Assembly (NCBI GenBank): GCA_026392465.1
Contig: JAPLCA010000005.1
Span: forward strand, 62,001 to 126,000
Length of the DNA: 64,000 bases
Source: Propionibacteriales bacterium
GTDB lineage: Bacteria; Actinomycetota; Actinomycetes; Propionibacteriales; Nocardioidaceae
Reading direction: 5' to 3'
In this document: positions 17,261 to 24,517 of the stretch, piece by piece
How the letters are laid out: every line of letters begins with the position of its first letter
Position numbering within the stretch: the first letter of the stretch is position 1
Program-made: the position numbers and the translations under genes
Notes under the pieces: model-generated
Seen by the model: the letters and a program-made list of their open reading frames with translations, nothing else
Told to the model about the DNA's origin: nothing
Database searches by the model: none

Positions 17261-17385
17261 ACCCAATTTGCGCTTTCCGGGCCTGACCGCTGGGACGAAC
17301 GTGCAGATTTGTCAGCGCGACGGGGGATGCTCAGGAGAGCGGACGTTCGAGCAGACGGCGTCCTCGACAGCCAGGGAGTCGAGCC

Positions 17386-17661
17386 TTGATCTACATCACC
17401 GGGATCAGCATGAGTCCGAAGGACTCGCAGCAGCACGAGCACATCACGCATGTCTATTGGTCTGAGTACGGCACTTCCAATGAGGCGTGGTGGACGAAGC
17501 AGCGGGCGGTCGACTGGATCAACGGTGGCGGCGAGGCCCGGGTGTCGGCTGACGGCCGGTACGACGTCAAGGTGCACGTCGTGAATGCCAGCCCGCCCTA
17601 CTTGAGGACGGCGGCGAACGGCACGTACACCGACAACCTGCTGAGCCTGCCCCGCTTCTAG
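17386..17661 (+). CDS. DUF3892 domain-containing protein
   Basis: The 91-residue protein starts at TTG 17386 with CAGGGAG upstream. It matches the short DUF3892 family: a leading beta strand IYITGISMS, the HITHVYW core, an Ala/Val-Asp-Trp helix, and the diagnostic end YLRTAANGTYTDNLLSLPRF. The function is unknown; some members sit next to mobile-element or restriction genes. It is the only plus-strand gene in this part of the element and converges with the transfer operon. Confidence 0.8.
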   Translation: MIYITGISMSPKDSQQHEHITHVYWSEYGTSNEAWWTKQRAVDWINGGGEARVSADGRYDVKVHVVNASPPYLRTAANGTYTDNLLSLPRF

Positions 17662-17749
17662 TTCTGGTTGTTCAGCGCGACAGGAACCGAGCGACGTGCC
17701 GGGTGGGCAGCGTCGACGGTTCCTGTCGCGAGAGAGGCGTGACTTCACC

Positions 17750-18025
17750 TCAGGCTCCGGCGCTCTTCGAGCGGGAGCTTGTGCGCGGCTTGGTGCCATC
17801 TCCGAAGAGTCCGGCGATGGCGGCGCGCTGCTCGGCAGCTTCACGGTCGATCTCGGCGGCCAGCGACTCAGCCTTGGCTGAGATCTCTGGGTCGTTCGAC
17901 ATCTTGGTGAGGCGCTCCTCGATGGCAGTACGGATGGTGTCCGTGACGGCCACTTCGGCGAGCTTCGACAGGATGGTCAGACGAGCGTGCTGCTCATCTT
18001 CCAGTCGTACGGCGAGTGTCTTCAT
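17750..18025 (-). CDS. Small ribbon-helix-helix-like regulator (antitoxin/ParD-like)
   Basis: The 91-residue protein begins MKTLAVRLEDEQHARLTILSKLAEV, the strand-helix-helix pattern of MetJ/Arc/CopG-type DNA-binding proteins. An acidic helical middle and a basic Ser/Arg-rich tail (TKPRTSSRSKSAGA) follow. ATG 18025 has an excellent AAGGAGGAG. It is the last gene of the minus-strand transfer operon, 127 bp after ArdA. No toxin partner is visible next to it, so a role in regulation or plasmid-style stability is possible but unproven. Confidence 0.75.
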   Translation of the reverse strand: MKTLAVRLEDEQHARLTILSKLAEVAVTDTIRTAIEERLTKMSNDPEISAKAESLAAEIDREAAEQRAAIAGLFGDGTKPRTSSRSKSAGA

Positions 18026-18152
18026 GTGCCTCTCCTCCTTCCTGAGGGACTTGTCCGAGGGTGTTGCTCGGAGCACCTCCTCGGGGTGGTGCGACCGGCG
18101 ACGGCGGATGCCGTCGCAATCAGCGGTCGCAGGCCCCCGATGAGGCCGTCGG

Positions 18153-18725
18153 TCAGAGCCGATAGATGTAGACGCCGCCGTCCGAGGCGTCTTCGTAGTG
18201 CAGGTCGACCAGCAGGTCTCGCAGCACGCCGTCGCGATCAATTGAGACGTGGGCTGCGAGCCAGTCGGGCAACGAGTCGGCGAGTGACTCACGAATGCCG
18301 AGATCGTCGAGTAGGTCGTCGACGAAGGCGCTGAGGGAGTGCCAGTAACCGACGAAGGCCTCGACGTAGCCAGTCTCGAGGTCCTCGCCACGTGCGCCGG
18401 ATAGCTGGGCGTAGGTGGCGAAGGCTTCCCCGTCCTCGGCGATCCCTCGGGCGACGGCGGCCACTTGGTGCAGGTCCTCGTACTCACCGACGCGGTACGG
18501 ACCGAAGTTGTCGAAGTCGAAGATGGCCCACTCCTCTGCCCCAGGCTCTTGACTCGTCGCGAGGATGGCCTCTGCTGCGGCGACGAGTTCCTCTCCCTCG
18601 ACGGCCGCGTCGACCCAGTCGCCATGGAGCCGGCCGGCGTTGTAGTCGGCCAAGCTGGCGATCCAGACTCGAGGCGAGTCCGGGGTTGATTCGTGCTCTG
18701 GACTTGCTGGTTGCTGTTCATTCAT
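18153..18725 (-). CDS. ardA: Antirestriction protein ArdA
   Basis: The 190-residue product is strongly acidic and has the ArdA family layout: PRVWIASLADYNAGRLHGDWVDA at the start, EEWAIFDFDNFGP in the middle, and a long acidic helical region to VYIYRL. ArdA mimics B-form DNA and blocks type I restriction enzymes, protecting a conjugative element as it enters a new host. ATG 18725 follows AAAGGAGGTG and overlaps the methyltransferase stop by 4 bp. The frame is open far upstream over the methyltransferase, but that part is a shadow. Confidence 0.93.
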   Translation of the reverse strand: MNEQQPASPEHESTPDSPRVWIASLADYNAGRLHGDWVDAAVEGEELVAAAEAILATSQEPGAEEWAIFDFDNFGPYRVGEYEDLHQVAAVARGIAEDGEAFATYAQLSGARGEDLETGYVEAFVGYWHSLSAFVDDLLDDLGIRESLADSLPDWLAAHVSIDRDGVLRDLLVDLHYEDASDGGVYIYRL

Positions 18726-19741
18726 GACACCTCCTTTCGGTTGCTTGTTGATGGGTGGCGGACCGCCTGCTCGATGCGCTCGTTGGCGAGTTCGACGAAG
18801 TCCGGGTTGAGCTCGATACCCAGCCAGTCGCGGCCGAGCTTGCTTGCGGCGATGGCAGTTGTCCCTGACCCGATGAACGGGTCGAGCACGATGCCCGGTT
18901 CGGCGGACTCGTGGTCGCAGGTCGGGCGTGGTGGTGCTCGTTCTGCTGCGTCCCCGGTGCGGATGAGTTTTCGGGTCCACGGCGCGCGGCACTGGCTGCA
19001 GCGGATACGCGGCGTCCCTGCTTCGACCATGCGGCGCGCCAGACTTTCGGGGAAAGTCGCGAAGTGGGCGCCGCGGAAGCCGCTGACGCCGAGCCGCCAG
19101 ACGTCGCCCGGGTTCTTGCCGAGCGGGTGGCCCCGGATACCCCGGGCATGCAGCTTGGCGAGTCCGCTGTCGCCGTCGCTGTTGGGGCCGAGCCAGGCCG
19201 GTCGCTCGTCGCGGATGGTGATGGCGCGCTTCTTCGGGACGCGGCTGGTGTGCGGCTCGCGGATGCTGTCGAGGTCGAAGTAGTACGTGCGGGAGCGGAC
19301 CAGCAGGTAGACGAGTTCGTAGCGAGTGCTGAGGCGGTCGGTGACGCTGGAGGGCACGGTGGTGGTTTTGGCCCAGACCACCTTGTTCCGGATCGTCCAT
19401 CCGTCCTCGATGAGCGCCAGTGCTAATCGCTCGGGACCAAAGAGCAGGCTCTTACGCGTCGCCCCTTCTCTTTTGTGCGTGCTGAAGCTGTCGCCGAGGT
19501 TGAGCCAGACGGTGCCGGTCGGAACGAGGACACGGGCGGCTTCTTGCAGCACGGCGCGGAGGTGGCTGACCCAGTCGTCGATATGTGACTCGAGGCCAAG
19601 TTGTCCGGTCGCCTGGTAGTCGCGGAGGCGGAAGTACGGCGGGCTGGTGACGAGGCTGTCAATGGAGTGGTCCGGGAGGTCGGCGAGCCGTTCGGTGGCG
19701 TCTCCGGTCAGGATCTGATTGCGGGGGAGATGTCTCGTCAT
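18722..19741 (-). CDS. Orphan DNA methyltransferase (N4-cytosine/N6-adenine type)
   Basis: The 339-residue protein has catalytic motif IV TSPPYF at residues 32-37 and the AdoMet-binding motif I DPFIGSGTT near residue 290. Motif IV before motif I is the beta-class order typical of N4-C and N6-A enzymes. A CxxC...C cluster (RIRCSQCRAPW ... PTCDHE) may bind zinc. No restriction endonuclease is adjacent, so it likely self-marks the element's DNA against host restriction, complementing ArdA. It overlaps both neighbours by 4 bp within the transfer operon. Confidence 0.92.
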   Translation of the reverse strand: MTRHLPRNQILTGDATERLADLPDHSIDSLVTSPPYFRLRDYQATGQLGLESHIDDWVSHLRAVLQEAARVLVPTGTVWLNLGDSFSTHKREGATRKSLLFGPERLALALIEDGWTIRNKVVWAKTTTVPSSVTDRLSTRYELVYLLVRSRTYYFDLDSIREPHTSRVPKKRAITIRDERPAWLGPNSDGDSGLAKLHARGIRGHPLGKNPGDVWRLGVSGFRGAHFATFPESLARRMVEAGTPRIRCSQCRAPWTRKLIRTGDAAERAPPRPTCDHESAEPGIVLDPFIGSGTTAIAASKLGRDWLGIELNPDFVELANERIEQAVRHPSTSNRKEVS

Positions 19742-20688
19742 GGCAGCGGCTCCCGGAGCACAGCCTGCACGGTGTCGGCGGTGGCGAAGCGGTAGAGCTC
19801 AGGCGTCAGGCGCGGCGAACGCAGGATGGCAGCCTTCAGCTTCTCTGCCCGGTCGCTCCGGCTGAACATCCAGAGCACCAGCGGGAAGGCGCCGTGCGTC
19901 TCCTGCTCGATGCCGCTCGCCCGATAGGCCTCGTACTGGCCGCACTTCTTGAGTAGTGTCGGCAGCGACTCAGTGCCGAGGTCGACCTCGATGAACCAGC
20001 GGTCGCTGAAGTCGGTCAGGTGGATGATCACCGCCAGGTCTGGTTGCAGCCAGCGCGGTTCACCACCAGGACCGGTGTAGCGCCGCCACGAGGTCGGCTC
20101 TGTTTCGACGTGGACCTTGGTGACGTTGCTGATCTTCTCGAGATCGAGCGCACCGAGGTGGACGTCGGCGATCGCGAGGCAATGCTTGAGGAAGCGCAGT
20201 GATGGTTCGTGGGTGCGCTTGGTGGCGCCGTCGTCCTGGATGAGGCGAGCGCCGGCTGGGGCAAGCTGCCAGACCTTCGCGGCGCTGCCAGCACGGCTGC
20301 CGCCGACGCGCTGCTGGGTTACCCGGATCAGGGCGTTACGGGCCAGGCGCTGCAGCACATGCCGGGTCGTGCGAGCAGCAGACTCAGGCGTGCCGAGGGT
20401 CGTGAAGACGAAGGACTGGATGTGGTGGGTCGTCAGGTAGCGGTGCTCAGAGATGCGGCGGAGCACTTCCCAGTCGCGCTCTGGCATGAGTTCGGCGATG
20501 CGGGCCAGCACGTCAGCGTCGACGCGGCGGCGACGCTTGCTGGGGGTGAGCTCCGGAGACAGAGTCGCCGGAGTATTCGTCCCCCGAAGGGCGCGGAACT
20601 CTGCCCTGACCAGCGAAGATGTCCGATCCGGCTCGGTGCCGAGCGGAAGGGCGAGCGGAAGCCCTCTACCGGGGATGTAACGGGTCAT
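19738..20688 (-). CDS. Replication-relaxation family protein
   Basis: The 316-residue protein matches the Replic_Relax family of actinobacterial plasmids and integrative elements. Its N-terminal winged-helix part includes DWEVLRRISEHRYLTTHHIQ and RTTRHVLQRLARNALI; a beta-rich domain with LQPDLAVIIHL and FIEVDLGTESL follows and resembles a nuclease fold (D...ExD). Family members are needed for plasmid replication and mobilisation, possibly as the relaxase or its accessory. It lies directly between the coupling ATPase and the methyltransferase, with 4-bp overlaps on both sides. Confidence 0.88.
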   Translation of the reverse strand: MTRYIPGRGLPLALPLGTEPDRTSSLVRAEFRALRGTNTPATLSPELTPSKRRRRVDADVLARIAELMPERDWEVLRRISEHRYLTTHHIQSFVFTTLGTPESAARTTRHVLQRLARNALIRVTQQRVGGSRAGSAAKVWQLAPAGARLIQDDGATKRTHEPSLRFLKHCLAIADVHLGALDLEKISNVTKVHVETEPTSWRRYTGPGGEPRWLQPDLAVIIHLTDFSDRWFIEVDLGTESLPTLLKKCGQYEAYRASGIEQETHGAFPLVLWMFSRSDRAEKLKAAILRSPRLTPELYRFATADTVQAVLREPLP

Positions 20689-22781
20689 GAGGAGCCTCCA
20701 TCTGCGGGACGACGCGGAGCGCGGCCGAAGGTTTCGCGGGACGAGCGCGGTGGCTCGATGAGGCCGAGCAGATCGGCTTCGACCTCGCTCAGCGGCTGGC
20801 CGTAGCGCTGGCGGGAGCGCTCTCTCGGCTCGTCGGCGGTCCGCAGCGCCTGGGGGAGCGGTTCGGTAGTGACGCTGACCCAGTCGCCGGGTTCGTTGCG
20901 GCTAAGGAGCGAGGCGTAGGCAGCGAAGGCCGGCAGCGACTCGAAGTCCTGAGGCACTAGGCGTCCGCGCGTCGTCGCCGCGATGTCGCGGGCATCCGCG
21001 TGTGGCAGCCCGAAGGCGACGCGGGAACGAGCGTTGGCAAGGACGGCTCTACGCAGCTGCTGCGGCAGCTGGTCGAGGTGCTGGTGAGCCAGCGTGTAGC
21101 CGACGCCGAGGCCACGGGCCTGGGCGAGCGCGTCACCGAGGTCGCCGGGCAGTCGCAGGTAGTCCTGCACCTCGTCGATGTGCACCATGACGGGATGGCG
21201 CTTCGCCGACGGCAGATCGACTCGGGCAAGCGCGGCCGTCCAGAGCTGCGACACCACGATGGAGCCGAGCAGGTCGGCGGCCTCGGGCCCGACGGCACCC
21301 TTGGCGAGGCTGACGAGGAGCACCTTCTTCTTGGTGAAGACGTCGCGCATGTCGAACTTGGGTTTGCGCTGCCCGAAGATGGCGCGGATGCCGGGGCGCA
21401 TGAGGATGGGTCGGAGGCGACGTAGGAGCGGCGCGGTGGCCTGCTGCCGCTCGGCGTCTGAGATGGCGTCGTACCACCCCCAGTACGCACCGAGCCCCAT
21501 TGGGTCGTCCGTGCTCGCCTGCCCCACGATGGAGCGACGGAAGCCGGGGCTAGAGAGCAGCAGCGGCAGCATGGCGATCGAGGCGTCACCGCGACGTGCC
21601 AGCGTCAGCAAGCTGGCCTGGAGCAGCTCGTGTGTTCGTGGCAGCCAGCCCTCGCCGTAGAGCGAGCGAAACAACGCCAGCAGCACGTCGGCAGCCAGAT
21701 CGGGGTCACTCGTGCCCGTAAGCGGGTTGAGCCCCACTGGCATCTGATCGCGGGCGTCGAGCACCACGACCCGGTCGAGGTGACGCTCGTCGATCCGGGT
21801 CAAGAGGTCGTCGATGACGTCGCCCTTCGGGTCGATGACTGCCACGCCGCGACCGGCGTTGATGTCTTGCAGCGCGAGGTGTGTGAGCAGCGTGCTCTTG
21901 CCGACGCCGGTTGGCCCGATGAGGTGCAGGTGGCGGAGTGAGTCTTCGACAGAGAGCGCGACGCGTCGAGTGGACGAGGTAGAAGAGACGCCGATTGACC
22001 GACCGCTGCGCGCCACCGCGTCGGACGGGGTGAGGAGCCGCGGATGCGGCGACCGGACACCGGGCAGCCGATCCGACGAAGCAGCGACGGGCCAGCCAGT
22101 AAGGGGGACGAGGTCCGAGACGCTGAGGGAGTTGGACCAGACGAGTGGACTCTTGGCGTACGAGAACTGACCGAGCGAGGCGCGGCTGACGCTGAGTCGG
22201 AGGCCCGGTGCTTCGAGTTGACGGAGCGCTCCGATGACTCCTTCGATGAGGCTGCGTGAGCGGGCCGGGTCCGACGTGGAGGCGCCAACGCGCACCCCGC
22301 AGGCGAAGCGGTGCTCGAGTCGTTTCGGACTCTGGCGGCGGTTCGGGGGGAGTGGCCGACTCGGACGAGAACGCGGGCCAAGGACAAGCTGGAGATGAAC
22401 GAGCTCTCCCTTTCGTGCGCTCGCCAGTACGGTGAGGACGCCGCGGGTCGTTGGCTGAATGGCGTTGTGGTTGAGCGGCGCTGCGCGGTCACCGCGGACC
22501 TTGAGTGCGGCGGCGGTGTCGGCTCGCAGTCCGTCGAAGGTGGAGGCGCGGCGCTGACTGCGTAGGTCGGGCAGCTGGCCGCCGAGCGCGCGAAGGATGC
22601 GCGGCGTATCGGTGGCGTTGGCGCCGAGCTTCCAGGTGACCGCACCCTGCCGACCAGTGGCTTCGAGAACGATGCGCGGTTGTCCGCTGAGCCCCGCCAG
22701 TGAGGACAGGGCTGCGCGAGCAGCGTCCTCGCTGACGGGGGCCGGGATGAAGAGGTCGGTCCAGATGAAGGGCCCGCTCAC
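20685..22781 (-). CDS. VirD4/TraD-like conjugative coupling ATPase
   Basis: The 698-residue ATPase has Walker A GPTGVGKST near residue 286, the following VAVIDPKGDVIDDLL typical of VirD4/TraG/HerA proteins, and Walker B VMVHIDEVQDY near residue 535. The C-terminal part (TLAHQHLDQLPQQLR, ANARSRVAFGL) is the arginine-finger region of this family. The N-terminal 250 residues are soluble rather than two membrane helices, as in many actinobacterial type IV secretory DNA-transfer proteins. It would pump element DNA to the recipient. No VirB4 or pilus genes accompany it here. Confidence 0.9.
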   Translation of the reverse strand: MSGPFIWTDLFIPAPVSEDAARAALSSLAGLSGQPRIVLEATGRQGAVTWKLGANATDTPRILRALGGQLPDLRSQRRASTFDGLRADTAAALKVRGDRAAPLNHNAIQPTTRGVLTVLASARKGELVHLQLVLGPRSRPSRPLPPNRRQSPKRLEHRFACGVRVGASTSDPARSRSLIEGVIGALRQLEAPGLRLSVSRASLGQFSYAKSPLVWSNSLSVSDLVPLTGWPVAASSDRLPGVRSPHPRLLTPSDAVARSGRSIGVSSTSSTRRVALSVEDSLRHLHLIGPTGVGKSTLLTHLALQDINAGRGVAVIDPKGDVIDDLLTRIDERHLDRVVVLDARDQMPVGLNPLTGTSDPDLAADVLLALFRSLYGEGWLPRTHELLQASLLTLARRGDASIAMLPLLLSSPGFRRSIVGQASTDDPMGLGAYWGWYDAISDAERQQATAPLLRRLRPILMRPGIRAIFGQRKPKFDMRDVFTKKKVLLVSLAKGAVGPEAADLLGSIVVSQLWTAALARVDLPSAKRHPVMVHIDEVQDYLRLPGDLGDALAQARGLGVGYTLAHQHLDQLPQQLRRAVLANARSRVAFGLPHADARDIAATTRGRLVPQDFESLPAFAAYASLLSRNEPGDWVSVTTEPLPQALRTADEPRERSRQRYGQPLSEVEADLLGLIEPPRSSRETFGRAPRRPADGGSS

Positions 22782-22963
22782 GAGGACTTCTCCTTGTGAG
22801 CGTCGGCCTCGGCTTGGGCCTCCTTCTCGGCCTGCGCGAGCGCCAACGCCTGGATGGTGAGGGCGATGCGGGCGAGGTCGGGCTGCTTGCGAACGTCCGC
22901 ACGGATGCGAGCACGACGCTCACGACGACGCCTCGTTGGTTTGGATGGCTTGTTTGTGGACAT
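22778..22963 (-). CDS. Small basic protein, first gene of the transfer operon
   Basis: The 61-residue protein has a very basic N-terminal half (KPSKPTRRRRERRARIRADVRKQ) and a helical Ala/Glu-rich second half (LAQAEKEAQAEADAHK). ATG 22963 follows AAAGGAGGT and is 50 bp downstream of the operator palindromes; its stop overlaps the ATPase start by 4 bp. It may bind DNA or the ATPase; I do not recognise a family. Confidence 0.7.
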   Translation of the reverse strand: MSTNKPSKPTRRRRERRARIRADVRKQPDLARIALTIQALALAQAEKEAQAEADAHKEKSS

Positions 22964-23012
22964 GCGAAATAGACCTCCTTTCAGGGTTGGTGCTTTGGCG
23001 TTGGCGACACAT

Positions 23013-23062
23013 GTTGCATTTATGCAACGGTCTGCCTTTACTATGCGTTGCATTTATGCAAC
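23013..23062. promoter_or_regulatory. Tandem operators O2 and O3 before the transfer operon
   Basis: Two perfect 16-bp palindromes GTTGCATTTATGCAAC occupy 23013-23028 and 23047-23062, with centres 34 bp apart. The same palindrome, with its last two bases changed, lies at the XRE repressor promoter (17245-17260). They sit between the transfer operon start (22963) and the upstream small-gene run. A looser AATGCA...TGCATT pair follows at about 23067-23083. This looks like the main repressor-controlled promoter of the element. Confidence 0.8.
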
Positions 23063-23117
23063 GGTCAATGCAGTTTGTGCATTCGACAACAGCGAGCGGA
23101 AGGCTGGCTGATCTGGA

Positions 23118-23303
23118 CTACCAGCGCCGATTTCGCCAGTAGAAGACCGTCGCCACGCTGCCGCTGAGGACGATGACGACCAGCCACGGCCAGAGCGACA
23201 GCAACAGGTCGGACGCCAGCGTTAGGCAGATGGCGCAGACGAGCGCACCGATACAGAAGTTCACGATGCGCTCGCCCACGCTCCTGCCCTGTTCACGGCT
23301 CAC
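23118..23303 (-). CDS. Small two-helix membrane protein
   Basis: The 61-residue product has two adjacent hydrophobic helices (IVNFCIGALVCAICLTLA and LLSLWPWLVVIVLSGSVATVFYW) and a basic C-terminal end (RNRRW). GTG 23303 overlaps the end of the preceding 56-residue gene by 11 bp. It is the last of six small genes read from 24352 leftwards. A mating-pore or entry-exclusion role is possible for such proteins, but nothing in the sequence proves it. Confidence 0.65.
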   Translation of the reverse strand: MSREQGRSVGERIVNFCIGALVCAICLTLASDLLLSLWPWLVVIVLSGSVATVFYWRNRRW

Positions 23304-23463
23304 GATGCGTCGCCTGTCCGGCGAAGTCGCGGCGGAAGCGAGCGGACAGCCGCCGGTACGACACCGCGTGGACCACCGCCTGCTGCGACAAGCTGCTGTC
23401 GACTTCGGCGAGGAACGCCAGCTCCTTGTCCAGGCACTCGATGTGCGAGCAGAACGTGAGCAT
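23293..23463 (-). CDS. Small hypothetical protein (56 aa)
   Basis: ATG 23463 is preceded by GAGAGGAG 9 nt upstream and opens a 56-codon frame ending THREP-stop. The N-terminal MLTFCSHIECLDKEL contains a Cys/His cluster; the rest is helical and basic (SYRRLSARFRRDFAGQ). It fits the small-gene run exactly, 13 bp after the previous stop and overlapping the next start by 11 bp. The family is not recognised. Confidence 0.6.
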   Translation of the reverse strand: MLTFCSHIECLDKELAFLAEVDSSLSQQAVVHAVSYRRLSARFRRDFAGQATHREP

Positions 23464-23476
23464 GTCCGTCTCCTCT

Positions 23477-23668
23477 CTAGTCCACGAGATTGCGCCAGGA
23501 CTGACCCGCCGCGTCGTTCATGGCCCGCTTGGCCGACTCGGCCTGGCGGTCGATGGTCAGCTCGGCGCGGCGCTGCTGCTCCTGCAGCTCCGCCTCCGTC
23601 GACTCGGCGCACCAGACGACGAAGCTGATGACGCCGAGCACCAGCAGAATGAGCAGGAAGGCGATCAC
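23477..23668 (-). CDS. Small single-pass membrane protein (63 aa)
   Basis: It opens with a membrane helix (MIAFLLILLVLGVISFVVW), then a charged helical tail (ESTEAELQEQQRRAELTIDRQAES) likely to form a coiled coil. ATG 23668 overlaps the preceding gene's stop by 4 bp. The family is not recognised. Confidence 0.7.
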   Translation of the reverse strand: MIAFLLILLVLGVISFVVWCAESTEAELQEQQRRAELTIDRQAESAKRAMNDAAGQSWRNLVD

Positions 23669-23928
23669 GGGAGGTCACCACCCTCGAACACGCGCAGCCG
23701 CTCACGCAGCAGCGGGTCGTCTCCGGCGAGCTTGTCAGCGAAGTCGCTCACCTGGCTGCGCATCGAGGCGATGTGCGCCGCGAAGTTCGCCTCGAGGTCG
23801 TCGTGCTCCTCAGGGTCGATGTGCTCGGGTCGGTGTGCGCTCCGACGGTCGCGGAGCTTCCTGGCGAGCGTCGAGGCCAGGGCCCCGATCCCCGTCCCGA
23901 TGGCGAGACCATAGACCAGGGGGATCAC
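23665..23928 (-). CDS. Small membrane-anchored protein (87 aa)
   Basis: A short hydrophobic start (MIPLVYGLAIGTGIGALAS) is followed by a basic stretch and then an acidic helical domain (PEHIDPEEHDDLEANF ... FADKLAGDDPLLRERL). It overlaps its neighbours on both sides by 4 bp, showing translational coupling in the small-gene run. The family is not recognised. Confidence 0.7.
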   Translation of the reverse strand: MIPLVYGLAIGTGIGALASTLARKLRDRRSAHRPEHIDPEEHDDLEANFAAHIASMRSQVSDFADKLAGDDPLLRERLRVFEGGDLP

Positions 23929-24230
23929 AGCGGGAACTCCGAGCCGAAGCTCTTCTGGACCCGCTGCGCCTTCTCAACGAAGCCGAGCTCGATGCGGGTG
24001 AGCACCATGTTGAGCGTCTCGTCGTTGCCGGCCAGCGCCTTGCGGTACTGGTCGATGTCGACGGCGCGCTCCATGATGCGGCCAGTGAGTGCCGCCTCGG
24101 CGTCGACCTTGAGGCCGGCGAATTTGGTCTCGCGGACGAGGTTGGCCACGGCACGCTTGTGCTGGCGCTCGTCCTTGCTGGGCACCACGGCGGACGCGCC
24201 CGCCGCCCAACGCTGCAGTTCGTTCGTCAT
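23925..24230 (-). CDS. Hypothetical helical protein (101 aa)
   Basis: The product is predicted all-helical and soluble (VVPSKDERQHKRAVANLVRE, DIDQYRKALAGNDETLNMVL). ATG 24230 lies 8 nt after AAGGAG, which itself overlaps the end of the upstream 38-codon gene. The frame is open upstream to 24314 but that part lies in the antecedent gene. No recognised family. Confidence 0.7.
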   Translation of the reverse strand: MTNELQRWAAGASAVVPSKDERQHKRAVANLVRETKFAGLKVDAEAALTGRIMERAVDIDQYRKALAGNDETLNMVLTRIELGFVEKAQRVQKSFGSEFPL

Positions 24231-24235
24231 CCCTA

Positions 24236-24352
24236 TTACTCCTTCGGTTGCGACGGCTGAGCAGTGGCCAGGGGGAAGTCCGGGTAATCCAGCAGCCACT
24301 CGCTGCTGAACCACGCCGCGTCGATCTCGACGTAGTCGTCGTTCATGGTCAT
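24236..24352 (-). CDS. Short ORF, first of the small-gene run (38 aa)
   Basis: ATG 24352 follows GGAGGAGCG directly and opens a 38-codon frame ending in TAA, 5 bp before the next ATG. The product is acidic and aromatic (NDDYVEIDAAWFSSEWLLD). Its ribosome-binding site and tight spacing to the next gene support translation, although ATG 24346 could be used instead. Function unknown. Confidence 0.55.
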   Translation of the reverse strand: MTMNDDYVEIDAAWFSSEWLLDYPDFPLATAQPSQPKE

Positions 24353-24517
24353 CGCTCCTCCGGTCTGGTGAGGTGGACCGAAAGTGGCCCTAACTCACGA
24401 AAACAGAGCCCTCGAGGGCGCTCCAGCGGCCAAACTGTTAGAAACGGTGGAGACCCGTTGAAGCCGTCAGGAAATTCGGGAACTGCCTGTCGTGACTGCT
24501 AAAATGGGGAGTGATAC

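Noticed and set aside
17750..18025. Toxin-antitoxin pair
   Set aside because: The small ribbon-helix-helix-like protein resembles an antitoxin, but no toxin frame overlaps or adjoins it; its neighbours are ArdA and a convergent DUF3892 gene.
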